A stretch of 64,000 bases of DNA from an uncultured Roseburia sp. (GTDB lineage: Bacteria; Bacillota; Clostridia; Lachnospirales; Lachnospiraceae). Every line of letters starts with the position of its first letter. Position 1 is the stretch's first letter. The position numbers and the translations under genes are program-made. The notes below the pieces were generated by a model. That model was not told the DNA's origin, made no database searches, and saw nothing but the letters and a program-made list of their open reading frames with translations. Location: positions 1-64,000 of the forward strand of contig CANRSX010000003.1 of the NCBI GenBank assembly GCA_947642555.1. Reading direction: 5' to 3'. This document shows, piece by piece, positions 9,455 to 16,979 of the stretch.

Positions 9455-10333
9455 ATGTCAATCATACTGGATAAGGTAAATTATATATACAGCGCGGATA
9501 CGGCATATCAGATTCAGGCGTTAAAGGATGTGAGTCTGGAGCTAAAGGACGGGCAGTTTATCGGGATCATCGGACATACCGGTTCCGGGAAGTCGACGCT
9601 GATCCAGCATTTAAACGGTCTGATGAAGGCGACCTCAGGCGCCATCTATTTTCATGGGCAGGATATCTATGACGAGGATTTTGATTTAAGGGAGCTGCGC
9701 AACCGTGTGGGCCTGGTGTTCCAGTACCCGGAGCATCAGCTGTTTGAGACGACCATTTTTGACGACGTCTGTTTCGGGCCGAAGAACCAGGGCTTAAGTA
9801 AGGAGGAAGCCGGACTGCGGGCGTTTGAGGCGCTGCGGAGCGTCGGTATGCCGGAGGAGCTTTACTATCAGTCGCCGTTTGACCTCTCCGGCGGGCAGAA
9901 GAGGCGCGTGGCGATTGCCGGCGTGCTGGCGATGAAGCCGGAGGTCCTGATCTTAGACGAGCCGACGGCCGGGCTGGATCCCGCCGGGCGCGACGAGATT
10001 CTGGATCTGATCGCGCGGATGCATAAGGAGCGCGGGATGACGGTGGTGCTCGTCTCGCACAGCATGGAGGATGTCGCGAAGTACGTGGAGCGCATTATCG
10101 TGATGAACCAGGGACAGGTGATGTTCGACGATGCGCCCAGAGAGGTGTTCCGCCATTATAAGGAGCTGGAAGCGGTGGGGCTTGCGGCGCCGCAGGTGAC
10201 ATACCTGATGCACGAGCTGCGGGAGCACGGCCTTTTGGTGGACACGGACGCAACTACGGTCGAAGAAGCGCGCGCGAGCCTGCTCGAGGCCCTGACGGGG
10301 CTGGATGCACAGCACAGGGATATTCATGTGTAG
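9455..10333 (+). CDS. ecfA2: ECF transporter ATPase component EcfA2
   Basis: 292 residues from ATG 9455; an upstream in-frame ATG at 9431 adds eight unconserved residues. ABC ATPase with Walker A GHTGSGKST, Q-loop FQYPEHQ, signature LSGGQKRR, Walker B VLILDEPTAGLDP and switch HSMED. It pairs with EcfA1 as a heterodimer. Located 72 bp after ecfA1, 38 bp before ecfT. Confidence 0.95.
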   Translation: MSIILDKVNYIYSADTAYQIQALKDVSLELKDGQFIGIIGHTGSGKSTLIQHLNGLMKATSGAIYFHGQDIYDEDFDLRELRNRVGLVFQYPEHQLFETTIFDDVCFGPKNQGLSKEEAGLRAFEALRSVGMPEELYYQSPFDLSGGQKRRVAIAGVLAMKPEVLILDEPTAGLDPAGRDEILDLIARMHKERGMTVVLVSHSMEDVAKYVERIIVMNQGQVMFDDAPREVFRHYKELEAVGLAAPQVTYLMHELREHGLLVDTDATTVEEARASLLEALTGLDAQHRDIHV

Positions 10334-10371
10334 GACGGAAAGGCGAAAGACGGCATGGAGGAAGAAAAAGA

Positions 10372-11184
10372 ATGTTAAGAGATATCACACTGGGACAGTA
10401 TTATCCGGCGGATTCCGTCATTCACAGGCTGGATCCCCGCGTCAAGCTGTTCTGTACGATGATTTATATCATATCCCTGTTCTGCTTCAGGGGAGTGGCG
10501 GCGCTTGGCGCGGCCACTGTTTTTCTGATCGCGGTGATCCGGCTGTCGCATGTCCCGTTTCGGTTTATGATCAAAGGACTTCGGGCGATTCTGATCCTGA
10601 TGCTGATCACGGGCCTGTTTAACCTGTTCTTAACGCCGGGCGAGCCGATCGTCACGTTCTGGGTTTTTAAAATCACGGCGGAGGGGATCGCGAACGCGGC
10701 GATTATGGTGATCCGGCTGACGTACCTGATCCTCGGCACCTCGATCATGACGCTCACCACGACGCCGAACCAGCTGACGGACGGGCTGGAAAAATCGCTG
10801 ATGCCGCTTTCCAGAATCGGGGTGCCGGTGCATGTGGTCGCGATGATGATGTCGATCGCGCTCCGGTTTATCCCGATCCTGATCGAGGAGACGGACAAGA
10901 TCATGAAGGCGCAGATGGCCAGGGGGGCGGATTTTGAGAGCGGGAATCTGTTTAAAAAGGTAAAAAATATGATTCCGCTGCTGGTGCCGCTGTTTGTGTC
11001 GGCATTCCGGCGGGCGGATGATCTGGCGATGGCGATGGAGGCCAGGTGCTATCACGGCGGCGAGGGAAGAACGAAGATGAAGCCTTTGCGCTACGAGGGG
11101 CGCGACCGGCTGGCGTACCTTCTGATCCTGTTGTATTTTGCCCTGATCCTGTTGTGCCGGAAGTTCCTGCGGTGGCCGCAGTGA
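10372..11184 (+). CDS. ecfT: ECF transporter transmembrane component EcfT
   Basis: 270 residues with about six hydrophobic helices in two blocks. The two Ala-Arg-Gly-like coupling motifs of EcfT that dock on the ATPases are present as QMARGADFESGN and AMEARCYHGG. It links the EcfA pair to S components in the membrane. Preceded by GGAGGAAGAAAAAGA. Followed 87 bp later by truA, the conserved order downstream of ECF genes in Firmicutes. Confidence 0.95.
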   Translation: MLRDITLGQYYPADSVIHRLDPRVKLFCTMIYIISLFCFRGVAALGAATVFLIAVIRLSHVPFRFMIKGLRAILILMLITGLFNLFLTPGEPIVTFWVFKITAEGIANAAIMVIRLTYLILGTSIMTLTTTPNQLTDGLEKSLMPLSRIGVPVHVVAMMMSIALRFIPILIEETDKIMKAQMARGADFESGNLFKKVKNMIPLLVPLFVSAFRRADDLAMAMEARCYHGGEGRTKMKPLRYEGRDRLAYLLILLYFALILLCRKFLRWPQ

Positions 11185-11271
11185 GAGCGGAAGCAGCGGC
11201 AGTGCAGAGACCGACAGGGGAACGACAGCGCGCAGGGCGGCGGAATCCGGGAAGGCAGGAAACGGAAAGAT

Positions 11272-12015
11272 ATGATAAAGCGGGTAAAATTAACGGTCGC
11301 GTACGACGGGACGAATTATAAGGGCTGGCAGATACAGCCGAACGGAATCACGATCGAGGAAGTGTTAAACCGTGAGCTCTCCCGGCTTCTCGGTGAAACG
11401 GTCACGGTGACGGGCGCGAGCCGGACCGACTCGGGGGTGCATTCCCTGGGAAATGTTGCGGTGTTTGACACGGGCGCGCGGATGCCGGCGGAAAAAATCT
11501 CGTTTGCGCTCAATCAGAGACTTCCGGCGGACATTGTCGTGCAGGATTCCTGCGAGGTTGCGCCCGACTGGCATCCGCGGTACCAGAACAGCCGGAAAAC
11601 CTATGAGTACCGGATTTTAAACCGCACCTTCCGCCTGCCATCGCGGCGCTTTGACACGTATTTTTATCACCATCCGCTGGATGTTGCGGCGATGCGCAGG
11701 GCGGCGGAATATCTTGTGGGGGAGCATGATTTTAAAAGCTTCTGCGCGGTAAACGCACAGGTGCGCTCCACTGTGCGGACGGTTTACGCCTGCGATGTCT
11801 TAAGGGAGGGCGATCTCATCACGATCCGCGTGACGGGAAACGGGTTTTTATATAATATGGTAAGGATCATTGCGGGGACGCTGATTAAGGCCGGAAGCGG
11901 GGAGCTTATGCCGGATCGGATGCCGGAAATCCTCGCGGCGCGCGACCGCGGCGCTGCCGGGCCGACGGCTCCTGCCTACGGACTTACGATGATCGGGATT
12001 GAGTATGAATCGTAA
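11272..12015 (+). CDS. truA: tRNA pseudouridine(38-40) synthase
   Basis: 247 residues, the usual TruA length. The catalytic aspartate is D53 in GASRTDSGVHS, and the FSFALNQ-like and YNMVRIIAGTL motifs of the family are present. It isomerises uridines 38-40 in the anticodon stem of many tRNAs. GGAAAGAT lies upstream of the ATG. Confidence 0.96.
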   Translation: MIKRVKLTVAYDGTNYKGWQIQPNGITIEEVLNRELSRLLGETVTVTGASRTDSGVHSLGNVAVFDTGARMPAEKISFALNQRLPADIVVQDSCEVAPDWHPRYQNSRKTYEYRILNRTFRLPSRRFDTYFYHHPLDVAAMRRAAEYLVGEHDFKSFCAVNAQVRSTVRTVYACDVLREGDLITIRVTGNGFLYNMVRIIAGTLIKAGSGELMPDRMPEILAARDRGAAGPTAPAYGLTMIGIEYES

Positions 12016-12039
12016 CAATCGGAAAATTCCAAAAAGTGA

Positions 12040-12068
12040 TTGACACGCGTGGACTCGTGTACTATAAT
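12040..12068 (+). promoter_or_regulatory. Consensus promoter of rplM-rpsI
   Basis: TTGACA at 12040-12045 and TATAAT at 12063-12068 with a 17-bp spacer match the vegetative sigma consensus perfectly, as expected for a ribosomal protein operon. Confidence 0.92.
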
Positions 12069-12069
12069 A

Positions 12070-12205
12070 TTTAGGTCTGTGATAGTGAATAAATGTCAGT
12101 CCACAGCCCCGGAGTGACATTTCAACTATAAACAAATATGACGCGCAGATGCGGTGTGTCCGGACATTCATGCTGTTTTGGCGCGGAATACTTTTTTCAG
12201 GAGGA
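12070..12205 (+). promoter_or_regulatory. Probable L13 leader (ribosomal protein autoregulatory RNA)
   Basis: The 5' untranslated region between the promoter and rplM is about 140 nt. It contains AAATGTCA (12091-12098) pairing perfectly with TGACATTT (12115-12122), and CTGTG near 12077 facing CCACAG near 12101. Size, place and the compact hairpin fit the Firmicutes L13 leader family by which L13 represses its own operon; assignment is by context, not by covariance search. Confidence 0.6.
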
Positions 12206-12211
12206 GAAGCA

Positions 12212-12640
12212 ATGAAGACTTTTATGGCCAGCCCGGCTACCATTGACAGAAAATGGTACGTAGTTGACGCTGAAGGTATGACGTTAGGACGCCTGGCATC
12301 TGAGGTTGCCAGTGTATTAAGAGGAAAGAATAAGCCGATTTTCACCCCGCATATGGATACCGGTGATTATGTGATCGTCGTGAATGCCGAGAAGGTTAAG
12401 GTGACCGGCAGAAAGCTGAGTCAGAAGATCTACTACAGACACTCCGCGTATGTGGGCGGGATGAAAGAGACCACGCTGAAGGAAATGTTAGCAAAGCATC
12501 CGGAGAGAGTGATCGAGCATGCAGTGAAGGGAATGCTTCCGAAGGGACCGTTGGGCAGCGAGATGTACAGGAAGCTGTTCGTATACGCAGGACCGGAGCA
12601 CAAGCATGCAGCTCAGAAGCCGGAAGTTTTAACATTTTAA
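12212..12640 (+). CDS. rplM: 50S ribosomal protein L13
   Basis: 142 residues from ATG 12212 behind a strong CAGGAGGAG. Typical L13 features are [33 protein letters not shown], and [18 protein letters not shown]. It binds 23S rRNA early in large-subunit assembly and is the likely ligand of its own leader. Cotranscribed with rpsI 17 bp downstream. Confidence 0.98.
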   Translation: MKTFMASPATIDRKWYVVDAEGMTLGRLASEVASVLRGKNKPIFTPHMDTGDYVIVVNAEKVKVTGRKLSQKIYYRHSAYVGGMKETTLKEMLAKHPERVIEHAVKGMLPKGPLGSEMYRKLFVYAGPEHKHAAQKPEVLTF

Positions 12641-12657
12641 TGGGGAGGTAAGAGACA

Positions 12658-13050
12658 TTGGCGAACGTAAAGAATTACGGAACTGGAAGAAGAAAATCAT
12701 CGGTTGCCAGGGTGTATCTGGTACCGGGTACAGGTAAGATTACGATCAATAAAAGAGATATGGACGATTATTTCGGGCTGGACACCTTAAAGGTGATCGT
12801 GCGTCAGCCGCTGGTGCTGACCGAGACAGCCGATAAGTTTGACGTGAAGGTAAACGTCCGCGGCGGTGGATACACCGGACAGGCAGGCGCGATCCGTCAC
12901 GGTATCGCACGCGCGCTGCTGACGGTTGACAGAGATTTCAGGCCGGCGTTAAAGAGCGCAGGGTATCTGACGAGAGATCCGCGTATGAAAGAGCGTAAGA
13001 AGTACGGTCTCAAAGCGGCTCGTCGCGCTCCGCAGTTTAGCAAGCGATAA
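12658..13050 (+). CDS. rpsI: 30S ribosomal protein S9
   Basis: 130 residues starting at TTG behind GGGGAGGT. The family signature [10 protein letters not shown] is at the N-terminus, and the C-terminal tail ends in SKR, the conserved residues that reach the P-site tRNA. The stop codon TAA lies at the junction with the prophage: the last bases GCAAGCGATA are duplicated at the other end, so integration keeps the protein intact but swaps TAG for TAA and replaces the terminator. Confidence 0.98.
   Translation: MANVKNYGTGRRKSSVARVYLVPGTGKITINKRDMDDYFGLDTLKVIVRQPLVLTETADKFDVKVNVRGGGYTGQAGAIRHGIARALLTVDRDFRPALKSAGYLTRDPRMKERKKYGLKAARRAPQFSKR
13040..13049 (+). repeat. attL core candidate
   Basis: GCAAGCGATA at the last codons and stop of rpsI. 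Extending leftwards, 18 of 23 bases match the right end (13028-13050 against 50530-50552), as expected if attP mimics the rpsI 3' end. Confidence 0.6.
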
Positions 13051-13078
13051 TTCAAAGCAAATACAGAAAAGAACACAG

Positions 13079-13110
13079 ACCCAGGAAATGCTTATATTTC
13101 CTGGGTTTTC
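13079..13110 (+). terminator. Terminator supplied by the prophage behind rpsI
   Basis: ACCCAGGAAAT (13079-13089) pairs with ATTTCCTGGGT (13096-13106), followed by TTTTCTCT. It lies inside the left end, so it replaces the native rpsI terminator now displaced to 50578-50611. Confidence 0.85.
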
Positions 13111-13161
13111 TCTATGCCCTGTGATTTTATGGAGTACCACAAAAAAGGCTAAATTTTCGTC

Positions 13162-13196
13162 GGTAACTTACACATAACTTACACGTAACTTACAAA
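13162..13196 (+). repeat. Left integrase arm-type repeats
   Basis: Three tandem near-copies of TAACTTACAC (about 13164, 13175 and 13186). TTACACGTAACTTACAA at 13179-13195 recurs exactly at the right end (50486-50502). Clustered direct repeats inside both ends are the pattern of arm-binding sites for tyrosine integrases. Confidence 0.65.
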
Positions 13197-13212
13197 TGCA
13201 AAAAGAAAAAGC

Positions 13213-13241
13213 TTGTGTCTTATGTAAGACTTTGCTACAAT
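13213..13241 (+). promoter_or_regulatory. Promoter for the RHH gene at the left end
   Basis: TTGTGT (13213-13218), 17 bp, then TACAAT (13236-13241), 28 bp before the ATG at 13270. Confidence 0.5.
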
Positions 13242-13269
13242 GTGGAAAAGACGAAAGAAGGGGCAAAAG

Positions 13270-13677
13270 ATGAACAGGACGGCTTACAAGAATCAGCATT
13301 GTAGGGAACATTACGACAGGATATATTTAACGATTCCGAAGGGGGAGAAGGACAGGATAAAGGCGACTGCCGCCGCCCTGGGAATGTCAGTTAATGAATA
13401 TCTGTACGCCTTAGTTTGTGACGACCTGGCAGCAGGGGAAAGCCGCTTAGGAAAGAAGAAACAGGGCTTTAATGAGGAACAAAGAAGAATGTTAGAAAAG
13501 TGGCAAGTACCCCGGAAGTATTACGATATGATAGAGGATTTATCATACACGAAGGACGAAGGCTACTTTATCTACTTGAAAGCCGGATATATAAACGACG
13601 TAACGGGCAGCAGGAATATACATTGTGAGAAGACAGCAGAGGTAAGAAGAATCATAGGGAAGACACACAAGAAATAA
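13270..13677 (+). CDS. Arc-like ribbon-helix-helix protein
   Basis: 135 residues from ATG 13270, preceded by AAGGGG. Near the N-terminus a beta strand RIYLTIPKGEKDRIKATAA is followed by LGMSVNEYLYALV, the ribbon-helix-helix arrangement of Arc/MetJ DNA-binding proteins. The remainder is a small unrecognised domain. Placed between the arm sites and the integrase and read convergently with it, it could act as directionality factor or integrase regulator; that role is inferred from position only. Confidence 0.7.
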   Translation: MNRTAYKNQHCREHYDRIYLTIPKGEKDRIKATAAALGMSVNEYLYALVCDDLAAGESRLGKKKQGFNEEQRRMLEKWQVPRKYYDMIEDLSYTKDEGYFIYLKAGYINDVTGSRNIHCEKTAEVRRIIGKTHKK

Positions 13678-13701
13678 AGGCGGGGCTTATCCCGCCTTAG
13701 A

Positions 13702-14754
13702 TTATATTTTGTTGATCGCGTCTAAAAGTTCTTCTATCTCAAAGTGAGTATATACCGTTTCTGTTACGCCTTGTCCCTTGTGTCCTACGATCTTCTTTAT
13801 GATCTTATCAGACACGCCAGCAACGGTAAGCATACTTATACAGGTGTGCCGGGTGTCGTGTGGGCGGTGGGACATTCCTACAGCTTCTATAAGCGGTATC
13901 CAGTAACTATCATAATAATTTCTGTATTTGAAGTGTTCGCCTTCCGGGGTGCTTAACAAGTACTCACAGTTATTAAGGTTATACCAGTATTCAAAGAATG
14001 GGTATACTTTTTCTGATATGGGCGCGGTACGGATTCCGGCAGCGGTTTTAGCTTCTATGATTTTAAACCAGCGTTCTTCTAAATTTACATTTTCCTTTTT
14101 CAAGTCCAGTAATTCACTTATACGGCAGCCGGAATAGATCAGCATAAGGACTACAGTATAATATATATTTGTGTCCTTAACCTTCCATATACGGTTAACT
14201 TCGGTTTTGCTAAAGGGCTTCCGATCGTAAGCGTTGGGGTTGCCAGCGTTCTTTATATTCACATATTCTACTAAATTTCTTTCCTTCGGGATAATTTCAT
14301 GTATTACAGCATATTTGTACATAAGGCTTAAGAGCGCCTTAAGCTTCCGAAGCGTCGGGTAGTTCTTTCCCGATTCGTCAACAATCATTTGCAGATGATC
14401 TAATTTTACGTCTACGAAACGCATTTTAGCGATCTTATCACAGAGCAGCCAGGCGGCTTTATATCCCTTTACGTTAGAATCGCTGACAGTTGGGAAGTGT
14501 TCACTACTCCAACGTTCGTATACATCTTCAAAAGTAACCTTAGCGGCGTTTACGTCGTAAGGATTGGCGTTAAATTCTGCTAAGGCGGTTAAAGCTTCTT
14601 TCCGGGTGGGGTAGTAACCGACGATAGTATAAAGTTGCTTTGCCTTCCCTGTTTCCGGGTTAATCTCCCAGCCCTTCGTTTTCTTTGCTACATAGGGGTT
14701 ACGGCGGTTTCCAGGCTGCTTATAAACAGTCCCGAAGCCGTTAGGTAATTTCAT
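13702..14754 (-). CDS. int: Tyrosine-type site-specific integrase
   Basis: 350 residues. ATG 14754 is preferred over GTG 14763 because the AAAGGA site is too close to the GTG. N-terminal AP2-like arm-binding region, SAM-like core-binding domain (about 75-165), then the catalytic domain with R211 (SGCRISELL), K236, H299-x-x-R302 (HDTRHT), H325 (VGHKG) and the nucleophile Y335 (TVYTHF), all five to six residues intact. It would insert the phage at rpsI. Reads towards attL. Confidence 0.95.
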   Translation of the reverse strand: MKLPNGFGTVYKQPGNRRNPYVAKKTKGWEINPETGKAKQLYTIVGYYPTRKEALTALAEFNANPYDVNAAKVTFEDVYERWSSEHFPTVSDSNVKGYKAAWLLCDKIAKMRFVDVKLDHLQMIVDESGKNYPTLRKLKALLSLMYKYAVIHEIIPKERNLVEYVNIKNAGNPNAYDRKPFSKTEVNRIWKVKDTNIYYTVVLMLIYSGCRISELLDLKKENVNLEERWFKIIEAKTAAGIRTAPISEKVYPFFEYWYNLNNCEYLLSTPEGEHFKYRNYYDSYWIPLIEAVGMSHRPHDTRHTCISMLTVAGVSDKIIKKIVGHKGQGVTETVYTHFEIEELLDAINKI

Positions 14755-14797
14755 ATAATGCACCGTCCTTTAAAAAAAGGGCGCAAAAAATAAGCCC

Positions 14798-14826
14798 TTT
14801 ATAAAAAGCTGGGCTTATGGTATAAT
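14798..14826 (+). promoter_or_regulatory. Extended -10 promoter of a candidate small RNA
   Basis: TTTATA (14798-14803), 17 bp, then TGGTATAAT with TATAAT at 14821-14826. It points away from the integrase, with no open reading frame before the terminator 80 bp on. Confidence 0.5.
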
Positions 14827-14832
14827 CTGCTT

Positions 14833-14909
14833 TGTAGAGTGATTCTTATAAGCCCATGTTTATAGGTATCGCGTGAGCCGTTCCGGGTGGCAGCCTGGGG
14901 CGGCTTTTT
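14833..14909 (+). ncRNA. Candidate phage small RNA of about 77 nt
   Basis: Bounded by an extended -10 promoter and by a terminator in which GCCG (14877-14880) and CGGC (14901-14904) close a hairpin followed by five T. No coding frame is apparent. It contains ATAAGCCC, whose complement GGGCTTAT lies in the promoter region, and a 24-nt segment (14850-14873) repeated with 22/24 identity at 18389-18412. Function unknown. Confidence 0.45.
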
Positions 14910-14930
14910 ATATGTTAAAAATTTGGAATG

Positions 14931-14960
14931 TGTAATACAAAATCAGGAATTTGTATTACA
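14931..14960. promoter_or_regulatory. Palindromic operator, copy 1
   Basis: TGTAATACAAA (14931-14941) and its exact complement TTTGTATTACA (14950-14960) flank an 8-bp spacer. Nearly the same sequence recurs at 16472-16506. This copy overlaps the stop codon of the 58-residue RHH gene. Confidence 0.6.
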
Positions 14961-15119
14961 TTTTTCTTTTGTGTAATCATGTACTAAATTCTTAAGCTTT
15001 TCGGAAAAGTTACGTCCCCTGTAATTTGAAATAGCTTCAAAAGTAGAAGGGTCAAAACGAACCGATTTTAAGACGCTACAATCATCATTAGTATATTTTC
15101 CGTTTTTATATGCGTACAT
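14943..15119 (-). CDS. Small ribbon-helix-helix regulator (58 residues)
   Basis: Reverse-strand gene starting MYAYKNGKYTNDDC. The segment SVRFDPSTFEAIS, then a basic turn and FSEKLKNLVHDY, is a compact ribbon-helix-helix: one strand with alternating DNA-contact residues and two helices. Its 3' end lies within an 11-bp inverted repeat shared with 16472-16506, so autoregulation or control of the gene at 16578 is plausible. Divergent from the Cro-like gene at 15189. Confidence 0.65.
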   Translation of the reverse strand: MYAYKNGKYTNDDCSVLKSVRFDPSTFEAISNYRGRNFSEKLKNLVHDYTKEKCNTNS

Positions 15120-15188
15120 AAATACACCAACTTTCTGCGTAAAAGTAGTTTAGTACCATTGTTCTATCACGCGGAAAGGTGGTAGAAC

Positions 15189-15389
15189 ATGGTAAAAATT
15201 AAGCTATGGGAAGTGCGTACAGCTAAAGGCTTAAAGCTGGAAGCAGTAGCGCTATTAACTGGTGTAAGCAAGTCCACACTTAATAACATTGAAAACGGTA
15301 AGACTTCGCCTACGCTGGCAAACCTGGAAAAGATCGCCAGGGGCTTAGGCTGCCGTATTAGTGATCTGTACGATTCAGAATATAAGTAG
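15189..15389 (+). CDS. Small XRE-family helix-turn-helix regulator (Cro-like)
   Basis: 66 residues, almost entirely one lambda-repressor-like domain: LKLEAVALLTGVSKSTLNNIENGKTSPTLANLEKIARGL, where the recognition helix is VSKSTLNNIEN. Such stand-alone domains serve as Cro-type regulators. Preceded by GGAAAGGTGG. Confidence 0.85.
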   Translation: MVKIKLWEVRTAKGLKLEAVALLTGVSKSTLNNIENGKTSPTLANLEKIARGLGCRISDLYDSEYK

Positions 15390-15430
15390 TATATCATAAC
15401 AAAGCCTTGCAAGCCCTGGCAGTAAAAATA

Positions 15431-15449
15431 TTTCCTATATCCTGGAAAT
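15431..15449 (+). promoter_or_regulatory. 19-bp operator-like element, lysogeny copy
   Basis: TTTCCTATATCCTGGAAAT, with dyad ends TTTCC/GGAAA. Its exact reverse complement lies at 45820-45838 upstream of avd in the DGR. Here it sits 13 bp before the -35 of the promoter at 15463-15491. Confidence 0.6.
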
Positions 15450-15462
15450 CTTTTTAGGATAT

Positions 15463-15491
15463 GAGACAAGCCGGGCGAAATCTTGTATAAT
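15463..15491 (+). promoter_or_regulatory. Promoter for the 32-residue peptide gene
   Basis: GAGACA (15463-15468), 17 bp, TATAAT (15486-15491). The poor -35 and the adjacent dyad suggest dependence on a bound regulator. Confidence 0.5.
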
Positions 15492-15524
15492 GGCTAGTGT
15501 CAAAGGAAGGGGGCTTAACTATAA

Positions 15525-15623
15525 ATGCGTGAGAAGCTACACGACCTTATAGACACTATCCAGGACGAAAGATTACTTAGAAAGATATACTTTTATATCC
15601 TGGGATTGAAGGGTAGGCGTTAA
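15525..15623 (+). CDS. 32-residue phage peptide
   Basis: Short gene starting MREKLHDLIDTIQDERLLRKIY and ending LGLKGRR, preceded by AAAGGAAGGGGG. It is amphipathic-helical and resembles tiny genes next to repressors in clostridial prophages. It is convergent with the repressor gene and shares its terminator. Function unknown. Confidence 0.5.
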   Translation: MREKLHDLIDTIQDERLLRKIYFYILGLKGRR

Positions 15624-15640
15624 AAGCGTCTATCCTTCTT
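15608..15640. terminator. Bidirectional terminator between peptide gene and repressor
   Basis: GAAGGGTAGGCG (15608-15619) pairs with CGTCTATCCTTC (15627-15638) through 12 pairs including two G-T wobbles, with short T runs on both strands. It overlaps both gene ends. Confidence 0.6.
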
Positions 15641-16013
15641 TCATTTCTGAAATAATTTTCTTAAGTACGTCCCATTCATCTTCCGTAAGTTTGCAAAGAG
15701 CCTTAAGAAGATTCTTTTTAAAATTGTCGTCGCTGCCGGATATGCGCCCTATGTATAAGTCTAATTCTTCGTCTTCGGACATTGGGTTAAACATATCGCC
15801 CGCGCCAGTTCTAAGCCAGTCTTCATTAACGTTAAATTCCCGGCAAATAGATATAACGATTTGATTAGAAGGAGAACGTAACCCCGTTTCATACTTTGTT
15901 ATGGTATTTTGAGTAAGCCCTATTCTAACGGCAAAATCGCTTTGTGTCATTTCTAAAGTTTTTCGTAATTCTCTAATGCGTAAGCCAAAAGAAATATTTT
16001 CACCATTTTCCAT
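15630..16013 (-). CDS. XRE-family phage repressor (CI-like, no protease domain)
   Basis: 127 residues from ATG 16013 behind AAAGGGGG. The N-terminal helix-turn-helix is RIRELRKTLEMTQSDFAVRIGLTQNTITKYE; the linker FNVNEDWLRTGAGDMF is typical of Firmicutes phage repressors. The C-terminal half lacks the LexA-like Ser/Lys protease, so induction by self-cleavage is not expected. Transcribed from a promoter divergent to the early promoter at 16095, with inverted and direct repeats between them. Confidence 0.85.
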   Translation of the reverse strand: MENGENISFGLRIRELRKTLEMTQSDFAVRIGLTQNTITKYETGLRSPSNQIVISICREFNVNEDWLRTGAGDMFNPMSEDEELDLYIGRISGSDDNFKKNLLKALCKLTEDEWDVLKKIISEMKEG

Positions 16014-16047
16014 AATGCACCCCCTTTCTTCGTAACTGGTAAATAGA

Positions 16048-16137
16048 ATATACATTAAAAAAACTCCATTGTCAATATTTTTTGAAACAAAGTATTGACA
16101 AACACGCCAAAGGAATATATAATAACTCCATAGTCAA
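16048..16137. promoter_or_regulatory. Divergent lysogeny promoters with operator repeats
   Basis: Rightward promoter: TTGACA (16095-16100), 17 bp, TATAAT (16118-16123), both perfect. Leftward promoter: TTGACA (complement of 16070-16075), 17 bp, TATATT. TTGTCAATA (16069-16077) and TATTGACAA (16093-16101) form a 9-bp inverted repeat covering both -35 boxes, and ACTCCATtGTCAA / ACTCCATaGTCAA are direct repeats near 16064 and 16126. This is the arrangement of a CI/Cro switch. Confidence 0.75.
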
Positions 16138-16164
16138 GAAAACCACATACAAAACGGCAATAGA

Positions 16165-16198
16165 AAAGCTGCCGTACCCTTAATACGACAGCCTTTCA
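16165..16198. terminator. Imperfect hairpin terminating the 54-residue gene
   Basis: AAAGCTG-CCGTA (16165-16176) pairs with TACGACAGCCTTT (16184-16196) with one bulge and one mismatch. On the minus strand it is followed by TTTTC, so it may end the gene at 16249; on the plus strand it may attenuate the early promoter. Confidence 0.45.
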
Positions 16199-16248
16199 AT
16201 GTTGGATAATTATGTAACTATCCATTTTGTCTTTAGTGGCTAAAGCTA

Positions 16249-16413
16249 TTACTTCAAAGGTGTAACACCAGCCGACTTCTTAACCTCTTTTATATAATCG
16301 GCAACCGATTTTTCTGTATCAAGGTTAAGAGAAGATAAGATTTGCTTTTCAGCAACGGCTAAAGGATTGGTAATAACTTTTTCGTCTTTCGCGATTGGGT
16401 TAGTACCACTCAT
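16249..16413 (-). CDS. Hypothetical phage protein (54 residues)
   Basis: Start ATG 16413 has GAAAGGGGG upstream; the longer in-frame ATG at 16449 does not. Hydrophilic, ending KSVADYIKEVKKSAGVTPLK. Not recognised. Transcribed with the repressor side of the switch, in the region between the two promoters and the second palindrome. Confidence 0.5.
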   Translation of the reverse strand: MSGTNPIAKDEKVITNPLAVAEKQILSSLNLDTEKSVADYIKEVKKSAGVTPLK

Positions 16414-16471
16414 GCGGACACCCCCTTTCACAAAGAGATTAGCAACCAAAGTTACGACATTATTCTACAAC

Positions 16472-16506
16472 TTTTGTAATACAAAATCAAGAAATGTATT
16501 ACAAAA
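16472..16506. promoter_or_regulatory. Palindromic operator, copy 2
   Basis: TTTTGTAATACA (16472-16483) and its exact complement TGTATTACAAAA (16495-16506) around an 11-bp centre. The inner 26 bases are almost the same as copy 1 at 14931-14960. It lies between the divergent genes at 16413 (minus) and 16578 (plus). Confidence 0.6.
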
Positions 16507-16577
16507 TATGCCGTAAAATGTGGTTTTTGAGACTATACCCAAGGAATCAAGCAGAACATAGAAAGGAAGGCGGAAAT

Positions 16578-16898
16578 ATGGTTAGTATAGGAATCGCGCC
16601 CGTTATGGTAGAAGGGAAAAGAAAATGGATTGTATCTAAAACGACGGACGGAAAGGAATTTAAAACAGAAATTTTAGAAAAAACAATAGAAGAAATTTTA
16701 GAGGAATTGGGAACGATCGAAGATGAAATAGTAATAGGTTTCGATCATTGGGGGTCAACTACATTGATAGAAACTATTGCAAATTTCATAAGTGAAAGAA
16801 GCAATATGAAAATTTCCTTAGAGAAATTGACAGGAGAATATAAGGCGAGACTTTCAGCGGAACAATTAGCAGTAAACGTCTTAAATAGATTTAGATAA
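16578..16898 (+). CDS. Hypothetical early phage protein (106 residues)
   Basis: From ATG 16578 with GGAAGGCGG upstream. Starts MVSIGIAPVMVEGKRKWIV; acidic middle with EKTIEEILEELGTIEDEIVIGFDHW. No recognised domain. The palindromic operator 70 bp upstream suggests it is repressed in the lysogen. Confidence 0.55.
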   Translation: MVSIGIAPVMVEGKRKWIVSKTTDGKEFKTEILEKTIEEILEELGTIEDEIVIGFDHWGSTTLIETIANFISERSNMKISLEKLTGEYKARLSAEQLAVNVLNRFR

Positions 16899-16979
16899 GA
16901 AAATTTCACTAAGAGGATTAGCAATTAAAAAATTGCTTAAGCACATTATAACACGCCAAAGAAGAAAGGAAAAAGCAGA

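Noticed and set aside
13164-13196. CRISPR-like array in the tandem TAACTTACAC repeats
   Set aside because: Units are about 11 bp without spacers and recur at the other prophage end, which fits integrase arm sites.
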